From NCBI GenBank assembly GCA_947487765.1, contig CANKXO010000005.1:124001-188000 (forward strand): a stretch of 64,000 nt of DNA, given 5' to 3'. The position numbers and the translations under genes are program-made. Under the pieces are notes generated by a model. It was not told the origin of the DNA, did not search any database, and worked only from the letters and a program-made list of their open reading frames with translations. Positions 37,410-47,509 of this stretch are shown here, one piece after another. The stretch's first letter is position 1, and the number at the start of each line of letters is the position of its first letter. Source of the DNA: an uncultured Pseudomonadales bacterium (GTDB taxonomy: Bacteria; Pseudomonadota; Gammaproteobacteria; Pseudomonadales; Cellvibrionaceae).

Positions 37410-39707
37410 ATGGCCAAAAAACCTCGTCGCACACGGAAAACCCGCAAAAAAAGTTCTTTTTTTACACGATCACTCTTTTTGAAGACAATCATATTGAGTA
37501 TATTAGCTATATCAGTATGGGTTGTTTATCTGGATTTTACTGTTCGCGCGAAATTTGATGGTAAAAAATGGGCTATTCCTGCTCGTGTTTATGCACAACC
37601 ACTGGAGCTATACGAAGGCTTGCTGATAAGCCCTAAAAGCTTTGAACAAGAATTAAAAAGTTTAGGCTATCAATTTGTCACGCGCCTACAACGCCCGGGT
37701 CAAGTCGTTAAACGAAATACTCGTTATGAGATACAGACGAAAGGGTTTGTCTTCTGGGATAAAACAGAACCCGCTGCTCGTTATCAATTAGAGTTTGATG
37801 GCCGACAAGTCACACGGTTGATAGGTGCAGATGACCTAGTTTTACGTTTGGAACCCCAAGAAGTAGGTAGTATTTACCCCAATCATGGTGAAGACCGAGT
37901 TTTAACCCGGTTAAATGATGTGCCCCCGCTACTTGGCGAGACACTGATCGCTGTTGAAGACAAAGAGTTTGCTCGCCATTTCGGAATTTCGTTTAAAGGC
38001 ATCGCTCGGGCAATGTTGGCGAATCTCAAAGCCGGTGGTTTAGTACAGGGTGGGAGTACATTAACTCAGCAGTTAGTGAAAAACTTTTACCTGACACATC
38101 AGCGTAGTCTATGGCGTAAAATCCAAGAAGCGGTGATGTCAATTCTATTGGAAGTACATTACAGTAAAGCTGAAATTTTAGAAGCGTATATTAATGAAGT
38201 GTATTTAGGGCAGAGTGGGCCCCGTTCTATTCATGGTTTTGGCCTTGCGGCTCAACATTATTTTAATCGTCCATTAAATGCACTTAGGCCTCATCAAATA
38301 GCGTTATTGGTTGGCGTTGTTAAGGGAGCCTCTTACTATAACCCTTGGCGTTCTGCTAAGCGTGCCAAATCCCGTCGTGATCTTGTGCTCGGTTTAATGG
38401 CTGAAAATCAGTTGATTGATGACAAAACCCTAAAGTCTTCATTGAGGCAACCTTTAGGTGTCGCTGTTACAGCACAGCGACAGTTTGGTGATTATCCTGC
38501 ATTCTTAGATTTAGTGAAACGTCAGCTGCAGGAAGATTACAGAGCGGAAGATTTACAGAGCGAAGGGTTGCGTATTTTTACTACCATGTCTCCGCACGTA
38601 CAGAAACAGACTGAACAAGCTGTTGTACGGCAAATGCAGCGTTTAAATAAACCGGTGAATAATACATTGCAATCTGCGGCTATTGTAACTGCTGTGGGTA
38701 GCGGTGAAATTTTAGCAGTGGTTGGTGATCGCAATCCTCGTTATAGTGGCTTTAATCGCGCTTTAGATGCTGAGAGGCAGATAGGCTCGCTCATCAAGCC
38801 CTTTATTTATCTAACTGCGTTAATGCAGTCGCAAGAGTATCAACTCATTTCGATGGTGGATGATAGCCCTTTCAGTATTACTCTGGAAAATGGCACGGAA
38901 TGGCAGCCTGAAAACTATACGGAAGAATCTCATGGCCTCTTACCACTATATCAAGCTTTATCCTTTTCTTATAATCAAGCAACGGCTCGATTGGGTATGG
39001 AATTAGGCGTTAAAAATGTCATTAATACATTGGAGCAAGCTGGTCTTGCCAAAGATGTTGAGGCCTTCCCTTCTATGTTATTGGGGGCAATGACATTAAG
39101 CCCTCTGGATGTGAGTCATTTGTATCACACTTTAGCAGCCGATGGTGTGTATACGCCATTACGGGCTATTCGCTCGGTACTGGATGCTGATAACCAGCCG
39201 TTGCAGCGGTATGTTTTGTCCAGTGAGCCACGTTTTACACCTGAACATAGTCACCTGATGCACTACGCTCTACAAGCAACCATGCGTATTGGCACTGGCC
39301 GTAGAGCCTATGCGACATTGTCGAGCAATTTGGCAGTTGCAGGCAAGACAGGCACAACTAATGAGCAGAGAGATAGTTGGTTTGCCGGATATAGTGGTGA
39401 TCATCTCGGTGTCGTATGGGTTGGGAATGACGAAAACAAAGCAACTCGGTTAACCGGCAGCAGCGGTGCATTAATGATATGGACTGATATTTTTAGTCGA
39501 CTTTCAACGCAAAGTATTTCGCAAACCGCACCTGAATCGATAGAATATTACTGGGTCGATAATCAGAATGGGCTACGTAGTGCAGAAGGGTGTGAAAATG
39601 CCCAATTAGTTCCCTTTATCGCAGGCTCTCAACCAGAGGAAACCACTGATTGTAATTTAGTCAGGTCTTCAGTTAAAAAATGGTTTAAGAAATGGTTTAA
39701 GAAGTAA
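37410..39707 (+). CDS. mrcB: penicillin-binding protein 1B (bifunctional)
   Basis: 765 aa. Basic cytoplasmic N-terminus, one transmembrane helix (about 24-44), a UB2H-like regulatory region, glycosyltransferase domain (about 175-350: AVEDKEFARHFGISFKGIAR, QGGSTLTQQLVKNFYL, ILEAYINEVYLGQ), transpeptidase with SLIK (Ser460), SYN and AGKTGTTN near residue 645. Synthesises peptidoglycan at the inner membrane. PBP1b rather than 1a by domain order and the UB2H region. Confidence 0.95.
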   Translation: MAKKPRRTRKTRKKSSFFTRSLFLKTIILSILAISVWVVYLDFTVRAKFDGKKWAIPARVYAQPLELYEGLLISPKSFEQELKSLGYQFVTRLQRPGQVVKRNTRYEIQTKGFVFWDKTEPAARYQLEFDGRQVTRLIGADDLVLRLEPQEVGSIYPNHGEDRVLTRLNDVPPLLGETLIAVEDKEFARHFGISFKGIARAMLANLKAGGLVQGGSTLTQQLVKNFYLTHQRSLWRKIQEAVMSILLEVHYSKAEILEAYINEVYLGQSGPRSIHGFGLAAQHYFNRPLNALRPHQIALLVGVVKGASYYNPWRSAKRAKSRRDLVLGLMAENQLIDDKTLKSSLRQPLGVAVTAQRQFGDYPAFLDLVKRQLQEDYRAEDLQSEGLRIFTTMSPHVQKQTEQAVVRQMQRLNKPVNNTLQSAAIVTAVGSGEILAVVGDRNPRYSGFNRALDAERQIGSLIKPFIYLTALMQSQEYQLISMVDDSPFSITLENGTEWQPENYTEESHGLLPLYQALSFSYNQATARLGMELGVKNVINTLEQAGLAKDVEAFPSMLLGAMTLSPLDVSHLYHTLAADGVYTPLRAIRSVLDADNQPLQRYVLSSEPRFTPEHSHLMHYALQATMRIGTGRRAYATLSSNLAVAGKTGTTNEQRDSWFAGYSGDHLGVVWVGNDENKATRLTGSSGALMIWTDIFSRLSTQSISQTAPESIEYYWVDNQNGLRSAEGCENAQLVPFIAGSQPEETTDCNLVRSSVKKWFKKWFKK

Positions 39708-39806
39708 TTTGCATTTAATACGACATGCAAAATATTGTTAAACCATTACCTAATTTAACTCTTGTATAACTTTAATTTAATTAGAAAACACTAGGAAAAC
39801 AGAAAG

Positions 39807-40268
39807 ATGACTAATAACTTAACCTTGAGACTTTTCTGTTTATTGTTTGTTGGACTTATTTTATCTGCGTGTTCTTCTACAGGTGGGCCAGTGATCATTC
39901 GCGACAGCCAAGAGCCGGTCTTTTCAGACCCCGCTACAGGAGAGGAGCGGGCAGGTGAAACGCAGCAGCAAGTCGTGATTGCGCAGCCAGTAGTGCCCGA
40001 TCGACAACAAGCAACAGTGCCATTAATCGAGAGATTGGTTGTGCAGGCCAATCAGCAAATTGCTAATCGTAATTATGATCAAGCGATTAACTTATCGGAA
40101 CGCGGCCTTCGTATTAATCGAAAAGAATCGCGTTTATATCTCACGTTAGCAAAAGCCTATAGTGGTCTATCGAATAAGCAGCAATCCGTTTATTTTGCTA
40201 AGCAAGGGCTGCGTTATGCATCGAAAGACGGCGATGTTTTTACACAATTAAAGCGGCTTTCTAAATAG
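39807..40268 (+). CDS. TPR-containing lipoprotein
   Basis: 153 aa. Lipobox ILSAC (Cys22), then a low-complexity Ser/Gln/Glu-rich linker, then TPR-like helices (LVVQANQQIANRNYDQAINL and SRLYLTLAKAYSGLSNKQQSVYFAKQGLRY). A small TPR lipoprotein directly downstream of mrcB recurs in Pseudomonadales-like genomes and may be a PBP1b activator in the manner of LpoB; that role is inference from position. It follows mrcB by 99 bases. Confidence 0.82.
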   Translation: MTNNLTLRLFCLLFVGLILSACSSTGGPVIIRDSQEPVFSDPATGEERAGETQQQVVIAQPVVPDRQQATVPLIERLVVQANQQIANRNYDQAINLSERGLRINRKESRLYLTLAKAYSGLSNKQQSVYFAKQGLRYASKDGDVFTQLKRLSK

Positions 40269-40382
40269 CCTTATCAGCAAGTCTTGGCGGTAAAGCTCTT
40301 AATCTGTTGGCACCATTAATCGTTGTAATATCTGCTAGTATGGAGTTGTCTGGTGTTCGCCAGACTGACCTTAAAGGACTGT

Positions 40383-41231
40383 ATGATGAGTATTACTATC
40401 TTTTGTATCGTTATTCTTGCAGCACTGTTGCATGCTGTTTGGAATTCAATTGTTAAAGGCGGTGAAAATAAAGCCCTGAATATGACGGGAGTTGTCTTAG
40501 GTCATGTACCAATAGCACTGTTATTTCTTTTATTTGTTCCTTCTCCTGCACCTGAAAGTTGGCCTTACATTGCTTCTGGCTTATTTTTTCACACCGGCTA
40601 TCAGTTATTTCTATTACAGTCTTATCGAATGGGTGATTTAACGCAAGTTTACCCTATTGCGCGTGGCACAGCGCCTCTCCTCGTTGCTATCGTGTCGGTA
40701 TTGTTTTTAGGGGTTGTATTAAAACCAATGGATCAGTTGGCAATATTGGTGATTGCTATTGGTATTCTAAGTTTGACTCTGGTGCGTCAGCAAGATGGCC
40801 TACGCAATGTTAATGCTGCATGGTTTGCTTTTTTAACTGGCTGTTTTATTGCTGCCTATTCATTGAATGATGGTACAGGCGCTCGATTAGCAGGCACCGC
40901 TATTGGTTTTTATGCTTGGCTCGGAATAGGTAATGCAATTGTATGGGTTATTCTTATGGGTATTATCAACCCGAATACGTTGAGGCTATTGCCCAAGCAA
41001 GGTAAGCGTGTATTTTTTATAGGGGGCAGTGCTTCCTTTATCGCTTATACTTTAGTTATATGGGCATTTACTCAGGCCCCTATTGCATTAGTCACTGCGT
41101 TGCGGGAAACCAGCATTATTTTTGCTTTATTAATAGGTACATTCTTTTTGCGAGAGCAGCTTAATGTCACCAAAGTATTCTCTACGATGGTAACGTTACT
41201 GGGTGCTATTTTAATGCGTTTTTCAAAATAG
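40383..41231 (+). CDS. EamA/DMT-family membrane transporter
   Basis: About 282 aa from ATG 40383, which has aaagga upstream; the frame reaches 10 codons further to GTG 40353. Ten hydrophobic helices; two EamA repeats (YPIARGTAPLLVAIVSVLF in the first, APIALVTALRETSIIFALL with EQLNVTK in the second). Export of small metabolites is the usual function; substrate unknown. Confidence 0.9.
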   Translation: MMSITIFCIVILAALLHAVWNSIVKGGENKALNMTGVVLGHVPIALLFLLFVPSPAPESWPYIASGLFFHTGYQLFLLQSYRMGDLTQVYPIARGTAPLLVAIVSVLFLGVVLKPMDQLAILVIAIGILSLTLVRQQDGLRNVNAAWFAFLTGCFIAAYSLNDGTGARLAGTAIGFYAWLGIGNAIVWVILMGIINPNTLRLLPKQGKRVFFIGGSASFIAYTLVIWAFTQAPIALVTALRETSIIFALLIGTFFLREQLNVTKVFSTMVTLLGAILMRFSK

Positions 41232-41269
41232 CGATGGATATTAATTTATTTTTCGAAGTAAAGGTTGAT

Positions 41270-41869
41270 ATGAAAATTCTTGCTTTCAGTGATATCCACC
41301 AAAATAAAGACGTAGCCAAAACAATAATGGAGTCGAGCAGTCATGCCGATGTTATTGTTGGGGCAGGGGACTTTGCCACGTGTGGGCAAGGCGCGTCAGA
41401 TACTATTGATATATTAAAATATTCATCTGTTCCAGTGATTATCGTCGCAGGCAATCATGACAGCGCTGCAGAATTAAAAGCATTATGTGCTGATTGGCCC
41501 TTGGTTCATTTTTTACATGGCGATGCAGTTGAGATAAAGGGAGTTATCTTTTTTGGATTAGGTGGAGAGATACCACCGCGCAATAATGCTCATTGGAATG
41601 AAGATATCAGTGAAGAAAAAGCAAGGTTAATCTTATCCAGTAGCCAAGAATATGACGTGTTAGTGACTCATACGCCACCGGTTGGTCATGTTGATGTTGA
41701 AGAAGATGGAATTCATGATGGAAGTGAAGCAATACTTCATGCAATAGAGGCGCGACAACCTAAATTAAACTTGTGTGGCCATATGCACTTTTCGTGGGGG
41801 CAGTCGAGTCAGGTAGGTAAAACGACAATTCATAATCTTGGTCCTAGCTTAAATTGGTTTGAGATATAA
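41270..41869 (+). CDS. calcineurin-like metallophosphoesterase
   Basis: 199 aa from ATG 41270 (MKILAFSDIHQN), behind an aaagg site; the frame opens 12 codons earlier. Metal-binding motifs in order: SDIH, GAGDF (GD), AGNHD (GNHD), VTHTPP (H) and LCGHMHF (GHxH). Small soluble phosphodiesterase or phosphatase of unknown substrate. Confidence 0.88.
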   Translation: MKILAFSDIHQNKDVAKTIMESSSHADVIVGAGDFATCGQGASDTIDILKYSSVPVIIVAGNHDSAAELKALCADWPLVHFLHGDAVEIKGVIFFGLGGEIPPRNNAHWNEDISEEKARLILSSSQEYDVLVTHTPPVGHVDVEEDGIHDGSEAILHAIEARQPKLNLCGHMHFSWGQSSQVGKTTIHNLGPSLNWFEI

Positions 41870-41878
41870 GCTAACTAA

Positions 41879-42583
41879 TTACAGCTCTGACTCATGTAAA
41901 GAGTAACGACGCTCGGGTCGACCAACAGTACCATAGCTTATATTGGCAACTAACATATTGGTAGAAACGAGATACTCCAAGTAGCGTCTTGCTGTTGTTC
42001 TGCCCGACCCGATAAGTTTGCCAACATTCTCCGCAGTATAAGCATCTTGTTGATTTTTAAATAATAGTTTGACTGACTTCAGTGTAATTGCATCAATGCC
42101 TTTAGGAAGCCGTTCTTCATTACTTTCAAGCTCTTTTAACTCTTTATTTTTTGCATGAATAAATTCATCTACTTCTGATTGGGCAACTTCTTTTAGGTTG
42201 GATAACTTATTAATATGTGCTTTATATTTTTCTATTGAAGTTTCTAACCGGCTAAAATTTAAAGGCTTTAAAATATAATCGAATACACCGTTGCGTAGTG
42301 CTGTTGTCAAGGTGGATGCTTCTCTTGCTGCAGTAATTAATATTACATCAATGGCTTCATTGTCTGATCTAAGCTCTGTTAGTAATTCGAGTCCGCTGCC
42401 TTCAGGAAATTGTATGTCTAATAAAATTAGATGGGGGTGAAATACTTGTAGTAAATCTTTTGCTTCTTGAAGTGTATGCGCTATTCCCACTAATTCAATA
42501 TTGTTAATTCGTTCCAAAAAGCGCTGTTGAATTTCTGCAATTTGCGGGTCATCTTCCGCTATCACTATCTTGATAGGCGTCAT
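41879..42583 (-). CDS. CitB/DcuR-type response regulator
   Basis: 234 aa. Receiver domain with AEDDPQ, Asp in LLDIQFPEGSGLELL, and KPLNFSRLE; then a coiled linker and a winged HTH (AENVGKLIGSGRTTARRYLE, GTVGRPERRYSL) of the CitB/DcuR/DpiA type. Overlaps the kinase gene upstream by 4 bases. It presumably activates the divergent tctCBA genes when a carboxylate is sensed. Confidence 0.92.
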   Translation of the reverse strand: MTPIKIVIAEDDPQIAEIQQRFLERINNIELVGIAHTLQEAKDLLQVFHPHLILLDIQFPEGSGLELLTELRSDNEAIDVILITAAREASTLTTALRNGVFDYILKPLNFSRLETSIEKYKAHINKLSNLKEVAQSEVDEFIHAKNKELKELESNEERLPKGIDAITLKSVKLLFKNQQDAYTAENVGKLIGSGRTTARRYLEYLVSTNMLVANISYGTVGRPERRYSLHESEL

Positions 42584-44208
42584 AGTTGCTCCTGTTGTAT
42601 CTTTGCTGGTGCTTTAGGTAAATATAAAGTAAAGCGTGAACCGTGACCTATATCTGAATCGATGGTGACACTACCTCCCCACTGATTAATGAGTTGTTTT
42701 ACTAAATGTAAACCTAAACCATGATTCTCATCGGTCTTACTGCTGTAACCTTTTTCAAATACATGGTCTTGTTCGTTATCTTCAATGCCTCCGCCTTGGT
42801 CTTCAACTTCAAAAATAATATCGTTGCCCATATCTGTCATACTGACATTTATTTTGCCGCCACTACCTGTGTGATTGAATGTCGCTTCTAAAGCATTATC
42901 AATTAGGTTGCCCAGGCAGCTGACGATTTGCTCTTTAGGAAGGTGGTTGGAGATAAAATCAATTTGACTATCTTCATCTACGGTTAATAACATTCCCATC
43001 TCACGAGCTTTACTGTATTTACCCAAAATGCAGCCAGCAATCAATGGATCTTGTATGTTATCCATCAGCTGTTTGATTAAGGCTTGGTGTACTTTTGTTT
43101 CATTGCCAATGATATTTAATGCTTCATCGTAAGCACCTAGCTGAATCAAACCCGCGATAGTATGTAACTTATTAGAATATTCATGAGCTTGACTACGGAG
43201 TGAATCGGCTAAGGTTTGGATTCTGCTGAGTTTTTTGCTGACAAGGTCAACTTCATTTTTTGGGCGAAAGCTGGATACTACACCGGTAATTTCTGAGTCA
43301 ATTTTTAGTGGTACCCGGTTTACAATCATCGCGCGGCCATTCAGCCAAATCTCTCTGTCAAATTGCGATTGTCCAGTTTCAATGATCTTTAACATGCCAC
43401 TTTCAGGTAATACGGTAGAGATATGTTGGCCAACGGTCGGTATATTTTGATCAAGTCCTAGAGTTTCAATCGCTTTTTTATTTAATGTCGTGATGATGCC
43501 GTTGCGATTAACGGCAATAACACCTTCGCGGATCGATTGCAGAGTTGCATTTTGCTCTTCAAATAACTGAGAAATTTGTTCTGGTTCTAAGCCAAAAATA
43601 GCTTTTTTAAAACGGTAAGCAATGATGATTGCCATGATAATGCTGCAAATTATCATAAAGGCGATTGCTACTAATAATACTAAGCTATAACGATTAATGG
43701 TTTCTTCAACCTGATCCAATAAATAGCCAACGGAGACAACACCGATAATATGTTGAGTATCCTTTTCAAAAATAGGAGCTTTACCACGCATACTTAATCC
43801 TAAGCTACCTTGGGCTTTAGAAATATAACCTTCACCAGCAATAAGGGCGGGTGCATTGTCATCCCCATCATCATCGGCCATTGATAAGCCTATTTTTTTG
43901 GGATTTGGGTGTGCTAAACGGATGCCTTTATGGTTACCAATGACAATAAATAAGGCGTCGTTGGTGTCAGCCATTTTTCTTGAAAGGTGATTTAAGAAAA
44001 CGGTATCTTCTCGTTTTACTGATCGGATAACACTAGGCATAGCGGCGATCGTTTGCGCAACTTTCAGTGCTCGCTGACCAATTTGATCGCTTAATGAATT
44101 GGTTAGGTATACCCATGCAAATAGACCGATCAGGCTTGTTTGCAGTGCACCTGTAATACCCAATGCCATGATCATACGGTTTTTGAGAGATGAGCGAAAA
44201 AACAACAT
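42580..44208 (-). CDS. CitA/DcuS-type sensor histidine kinase
   Basis: 542 aa. Two transmembrane helices (about 11-33, 177-198) enclose a periplasmic sCache/CitA-type domain; a PAS domain (TLQSIREGVIAVNRNGIIT) follows; the H-box is the CitA/DcuS type (SQAHEYSNKLHTIAGLIQLG) and the ATPase domain has N (LGNLIDNALEATFNH), G1 (VEDQGGGI) and G2 (HGLGLHLVKQ). Senses di- or tricarboxylates from the periplasm. Divergent from tctC. Confidence 0.93.
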   Translation of the reverse strand: MLFFRSSLKNRMIMALGITGALQTSLIGLFAWVYLTNSLSDQIGQRALKVAQTIAAMPSVIRSVKREDTVFLNHLSRKMADTNDALFIVIGNHKGIRLAHPNPKKIGLSMADDDGDDNAPALIAGEGYISKAQGSLGLSMRGKAPIFEKDTQHIIGVVSVGYLLDQVEETINRYSLVLLVAIAFMIICSIIMAIIIAYRFKKAIFGLEPEQISQLFEEQNATLQSIREGVIAVNRNGIITTLNKKAIETLGLDQNIPTVGQHISTVLPESGMLKIIETGQSQFDREIWLNGRAMIVNRVPLKIDSEITGVVSSFRPKNEVDLVSKKLSRIQTLADSLRSQAHEYSNKLHTIAGLIQLGAYDEALNIIGNETKVHQALIKQLMDNIQDPLIAGCILGKYSKAREMGMLLTVDEDSQIDFISNHLPKEQIVSCLGNLIDNALEATFNHTGSGGKINVSMTDMGNDIIFEVEDQGGGIEDNEQDHVFEKGYSSKTDENHGLGLHLVKQLINQWGGSVTIDSDIGHGSRFTLYLPKAPAKIQQEQL

Positions 44209-44269
44209 ATTATGGTAATAAATGGTTAATTATTATTATTTGCATTTTAGGAGAATAAGGATCTATTAT

Positions 44270-44317
44270 CCCAGTATTGTTTATATATTGCTCGTGAACA
44301 TTATGAACAATATTGGG
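44270..44317. promoter_or_regulatory. candidate operator in the tct divergent region
   Basis: CCCAGTATTGTT (44270-44281) and AACAATATTGGG (44306-44317) form a 12-base inverted repeat with one mismatch and a 24-base centre, between the kinase gene and tctC. It is a plausible binding site for the CitB/DcuR-type regulator. Confidence 0.5.
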
Positions 44318-44437
44318 AAAATGTACTTAATGTTATTTATGTATTTTTTGTTTAGGTACTTCTAAGCGATGTATATTCTACGTTAAATGTTATGTGTTAA
44401 CTCATGACAACACTATAAAAATAAAGAGGATATCAAT

Positions 44438-45424
44438 ATGAAATACCGTTTTGGCATGAAATCTGCCATTCTTGCAATGTCAGCATTTTGCGCACTCAAT
44501 TTCTCGGTTAATACAATGGCAGCTGAACCTGTTGTTGATAGCATTCATTTTTTAATTCCCGGTGGTGCTGGTGGAGGCTGGGACGGAACGGCTCGCGGTA
44601 CAGGTGAAGCACTAACAAAATCAGGGCTAGTTAAAAAAGCATCATATGAAAATATGTCTGGCGGTGGTGGTGGTAAAGCGATTGGCTATTTGATCGAAAA
44701 TGCCAAAAGTAACGAAGGGACATTGATGGTTAACTCTACCCCTATTGTTATTCGTTCTTTAACCAAAGTATTCCCACAAAACTTTCGCGATTTAACGATG
44801 GTTGCAGGCACAATTGGTGATTATGCAGCGTTTATTGTAGGCAAAGATAGTAAGTATAAAACCTTCAATGATGTAATAACGAACTTTAAAGCCAACCCTA
44901 GAAAAATTGCCATTGGTGGTGGTTCAGTACCAGGTGGCATGGATCATTTAGTTGCAGCAATGGCATTTGAGGCCGCCGGTGAGGATCCTACTAAAGTAAA
45001 ATATATTGCTTATGATGCTGGCGGTAAAGCAATGGCGGCATTATTAAGTGGTGAAGTAGCGGTGGTATCTACAGGCTTATCTGAAGCGATTGCATTAGCC
45101 GACGCAGGTGAAGTTCGTATTCTTGCGACAACTGCATCTGAGCGAGTACCCGCTGCCCCCAATGCCAAGACACTTAAGGAGCAAGGTGTAAATGCAGAGT
45201 TTGTTAACTGGCGTGGTTTTTTCGCAGCACCTAATTTACCGGATGCAAAGCGTAAGCAATATATCAGTGCATTAGAAGCAATGTATGCCACCCCAGAGTG
45301 GGAAACAGTCCGTGCACGTAATGGCTGGGTTAACATTTATAATGCAGGCGATGACTTTACCGCTTTCCTAGAGAAACAAGAAAAAATTATTGGTGACTTA
45401 ATGCGTAAATTAGGTTTCCTATAA
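44438..45424 (+). CDS. tctC: tripartite tricarboxylate transporter binding protein TctC
   Basis: 328 aa with a Sec signal peptide (cleavage after MAA, about residue 29). Bug/TctC family: IHFLIPGGAGGGWDGTARGT, YENMSGGGGGKAIGYL, GGGSVPGGMDHLVAAMA and GGKAMAALLSGEVAVVSTGL. Periplasmic receptor for citrate-like compounds, feeding TctAB. It starts the tctC-tctB-tctA operon, divergent from the two-component system. Confidence 0.94.
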   Translation: MKYRFGMKSAILAMSAFCALNFSVNTMAAEPVVDSIHFLIPGGAGGGWDGTARGTGEALTKSGLVKKASYENMSGGGGGKAIGYLIENAKSNEGTLMVNSTPIVIRSLTKVFPQNFRDLTMVAGTIGDYAAFIVGKDSKYKTFNDVITNFKANPRKIAIGGGSVPGGMDHLVAAMAFEAAGEDPTKVKYIAYDAGGKAMAALLSGEVAVVSTGLSEAIALADAGEVRILATTASERVPAAPNAKTLKEQGVNAEFVNWRGFFAAPNLPDAKRKQYISALEAMYATPEWETVRARNGWVNIYNAGDDFTAFLEKQEKIIGDLMRKLGFL

Positions 45425-45448
45425 GGTTAGTTTCATACTAAGTGTATT

Positions 45449-45476
45449 GCCCTAAGTATTTCCTTAGGGCTTTTTT
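45449..45476 (+). terminator. intra-operon terminator between tctC and tctB
   Basis: GCCCTAAG, loop tatttc, CTTAGGGC and six T. It should lower transcription of the two membrane genes relative to the abundant binding protein. Confidence 0.85.
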
Positions 45477-45495
45477 ATTATAGGAGGTCAGAGTC

Positions 45496-45981
45496 GTGTC
45501 TTTAGAGCGCTCCCTTGCTTTATTTTTTTTAACGATATCAATTGTCTACGGATATACTGCTTTTTTTACCATTGATGCAAGTTTACCCCCCTTTGCAAAA
45601 CTAAGCCCAATTTGGCCAAGCTCCTTTCCTAAAATTATCGCTATTGTTGGTATTTTACTTGGGTTTATTTTAGTTTTTTCAAAACCTAGCGTGGCAGAAG
45701 GTAAAGAGGTTGATCTGAAACAATTGCAAAAATACAGTTGGCGCCCAGCATTGGTATTACTGGGAATGATGATTGCGTATGCATTATTGTTACGTCCTAT
45801 CGGATTTATTATCTCTACATTCAGTTTTTTAGTTGTTGGTTCAATGGTGCTTGGCGAAAAAAAATTACTTTGGCTGATTATCATAGCGGGTATTGCTGCC
45901 TTTAGTATCTGGTATCTGGTTCAACAAGTATTAGGCATTTATTTACGACCTTGGCCCTGGTTTTTATCAGGAGGGTTTTAA
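45496..45981 (+). CDS. tctB: tripartite tricarboxylate transporter small subunit TctB
   Basis: 161 aa, four membrane helices, TctB-type (AKLSPIWPSSFPKIIAIVGI, LGLLRPIGFIISTFSFLVVG-like central block, and IYLRPWPWF near the end). Start GTG 45496 has a perfect aggagg 8 bases upstream. It is 1 base before tctA. Confidence 0.9.
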   Translation: MSLERSLALFFLTISIVYGYTAFFTIDASLPPFAKLSPIWPSSFPKIIAIVGILLGFILVFSKPSVAEGKEVDLKQLQKYSWRPALVLLGMMIAYALLLRPIGFIISTFSFLVVGSMVLGEKKLLWLIIIAGIAAFSIWYLVQQVLGIYLRPWPWFLSGGF

Positions 45982-45982
45982 T

Positions 45983-47509
45983 ATGTTAGAAGGTTTATTG
46001 ATTGGTCTGTCGACCGCTCTTTCGTTCAAAATGTTACTAATGGTCGTTGGTGGATGCCTTATAGGAACATTTATTGGTATGTTGCCAGGGCTTGGCCCGA
46101 TGTCGATTATTGCAATTATGATTCCTGTTGCGATTTCTGTCGGTGACCCTACAGCAGCACTAATTTTGCTTGCAGGCGTGTATTATGGCGCTATTTTTGG
46201 TGGGTCTACATCCTCTATTTTAATCAATGCTCCAGGCGTTGCAGGGACGGTCGCGACTAGCTTTGATGGCTATCCAATGGCGAGGGCAGGTAAAGCTGGT
46301 AAGGCATTAACAGTTGCAGCTATTGCCTCTTTTTGCGGTGGTACAGTTGGTGCGATTTTATTAATGGGGTTTGCTCCAGCGTTGGCTAGTGTCGCGTTGC
46401 TATTTCACTCTGCTGAATATTTCGCGTTAATGGTTGTTGGTCTGTCAGCTATTGCCGCTTTTGCGGGTAATGGGCAGGTTAGTAAAGCTCTTGCAATGAC
46501 CTTGATGGGGTTAATGTTGGCGACTATTGGTGAATCCGCCCTATTCAATATGCCACGTTTTACTTATGGCGTGATGAATCTCCAATCAGGTATTGGTTTT
46601 ATTACATTGGCGATGGCAATGTTTGCTTTACCAGAGGCTATTTTTCTCATTTTAGATCCGTCTCGATCAAAGTCTCAATCTGAACAGCAAAATGAGATTA
46701 AAGATTTACGTATCAGTAAGAAAGAAGCTAAAACAATTGCTCCTGTTATTGGCCGTCAATCAGTGCTCGGTTTCTTGATTGGGGTGTTACCGGGTGCAGG
46801 CGCCACGATTGCGTCTTTCCTTGGTTATGCCGTAGAGCGAAACCTAAGTACCAAGGATGACCAAAAAGAATTTGGTAATGGATCAATTAAAGGGCTTGCG
46901 GCTCCAGAAACAGCTAACAATGCTGCTTGTACAGGTTCTTTTGTGCCTTTATTAACGCTGGGTATTCCTGGTAGCGGCACTACGGCCATTTTATTGGGAG
47001 CGTTAGTGGCCTTAAATGTAACCCCTGGACCGCGTTTAATGGTGGATCAGCCTGAGATATTTTGGAGCGTTATTGTCTCTATGTATATTGGGAATATCGT
47101 TTTGTTGATTTTGAACCTACCGTTGATTCCTTATATCGCTAAAATTTTAACAGTTCCAAGAACGTATTTAATTCCTTTTATTTTATTTTTTACATTAATG
47201 GGTGTTTACATAGGGCAAAATAATGCTGTGGAGTTATTGATACTTATTGTCCTTGGCATCTTGGCAACGATATTTAGAATGGCCAGTTATCCATTAGCAC
47301 CGTTATTGATAGGCTTTATTCTTGGGCCTATGTTAGAAAATAATTTTTCTCGTAGTGTGCAGCTTTATGATGGGGTAGGCTTTTTGTGGGAGCGGCCCAT
47401 GACAGGTGCGCTGCTCATCATTGCTGTTTTCTTAGTGCTATTGCCTTCTTTAAGGCTCTGGATTTCAAACTGGAAAGAAAAAAGAAAATTTGTTGCAGAT
47501 GGAGATTAA
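45983..47509 (+). CDS. tctA: tripartite tricarboxylate transporter large subunit TctA
   Basis: 508 aa, about 12 membrane helices. Family signatures: GTFIGMLPGLGPMSIIAIM, YYGAIFGGSTSSILINAPG, FLIGVLPGAGATIASFLGY, and the second repeat SFVPLLTLGIPGSGTTAILL. Na+-coupled membrane channel that works with TctB and TctC. Confidence 0.96.
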   Translation: MLEGLLIGLSTALSFKMLLMVVGGCLIGTFIGMLPGLGPMSIIAIMIPVAISVGDPTAALILLAGVYYGAIFGGSTSSILINAPGVAGTVATSFDGYPMARAGKAGKALTVAAIASFCGGTVGAILLMGFAPALASVALLFHSAEYFALMVVGLSAIAAFAGNGQVSKALAMTLMGLMLATIGESALFNMPRFTYGVMNLQSGIGFITLAMAMFALPEAIFLILDPSRSKSQSEQQNEIKDLRISKKEAKTIAPVIGRQSVLGFLIGVLPGAGATIASFLGYAVERNLSTKDDQKEFGNGSIKGLAAPETANNAACTGSFVPLLTLGIPGSGTTAILLGALVALNVTPGPRLMVDQPEIFWSVIVSMYIGNIVLLILNLPLIPYIAKILTVPRTYLIPFILFFTLMGVYIGQNNAVELLILIVLGILATIFRMASYPLAPLLIGFILGPMLENNFSRSVQLYDGVGFLWERPMTGALLIIAVFLVLLPSLRLWISNWKEKRKFVADGD

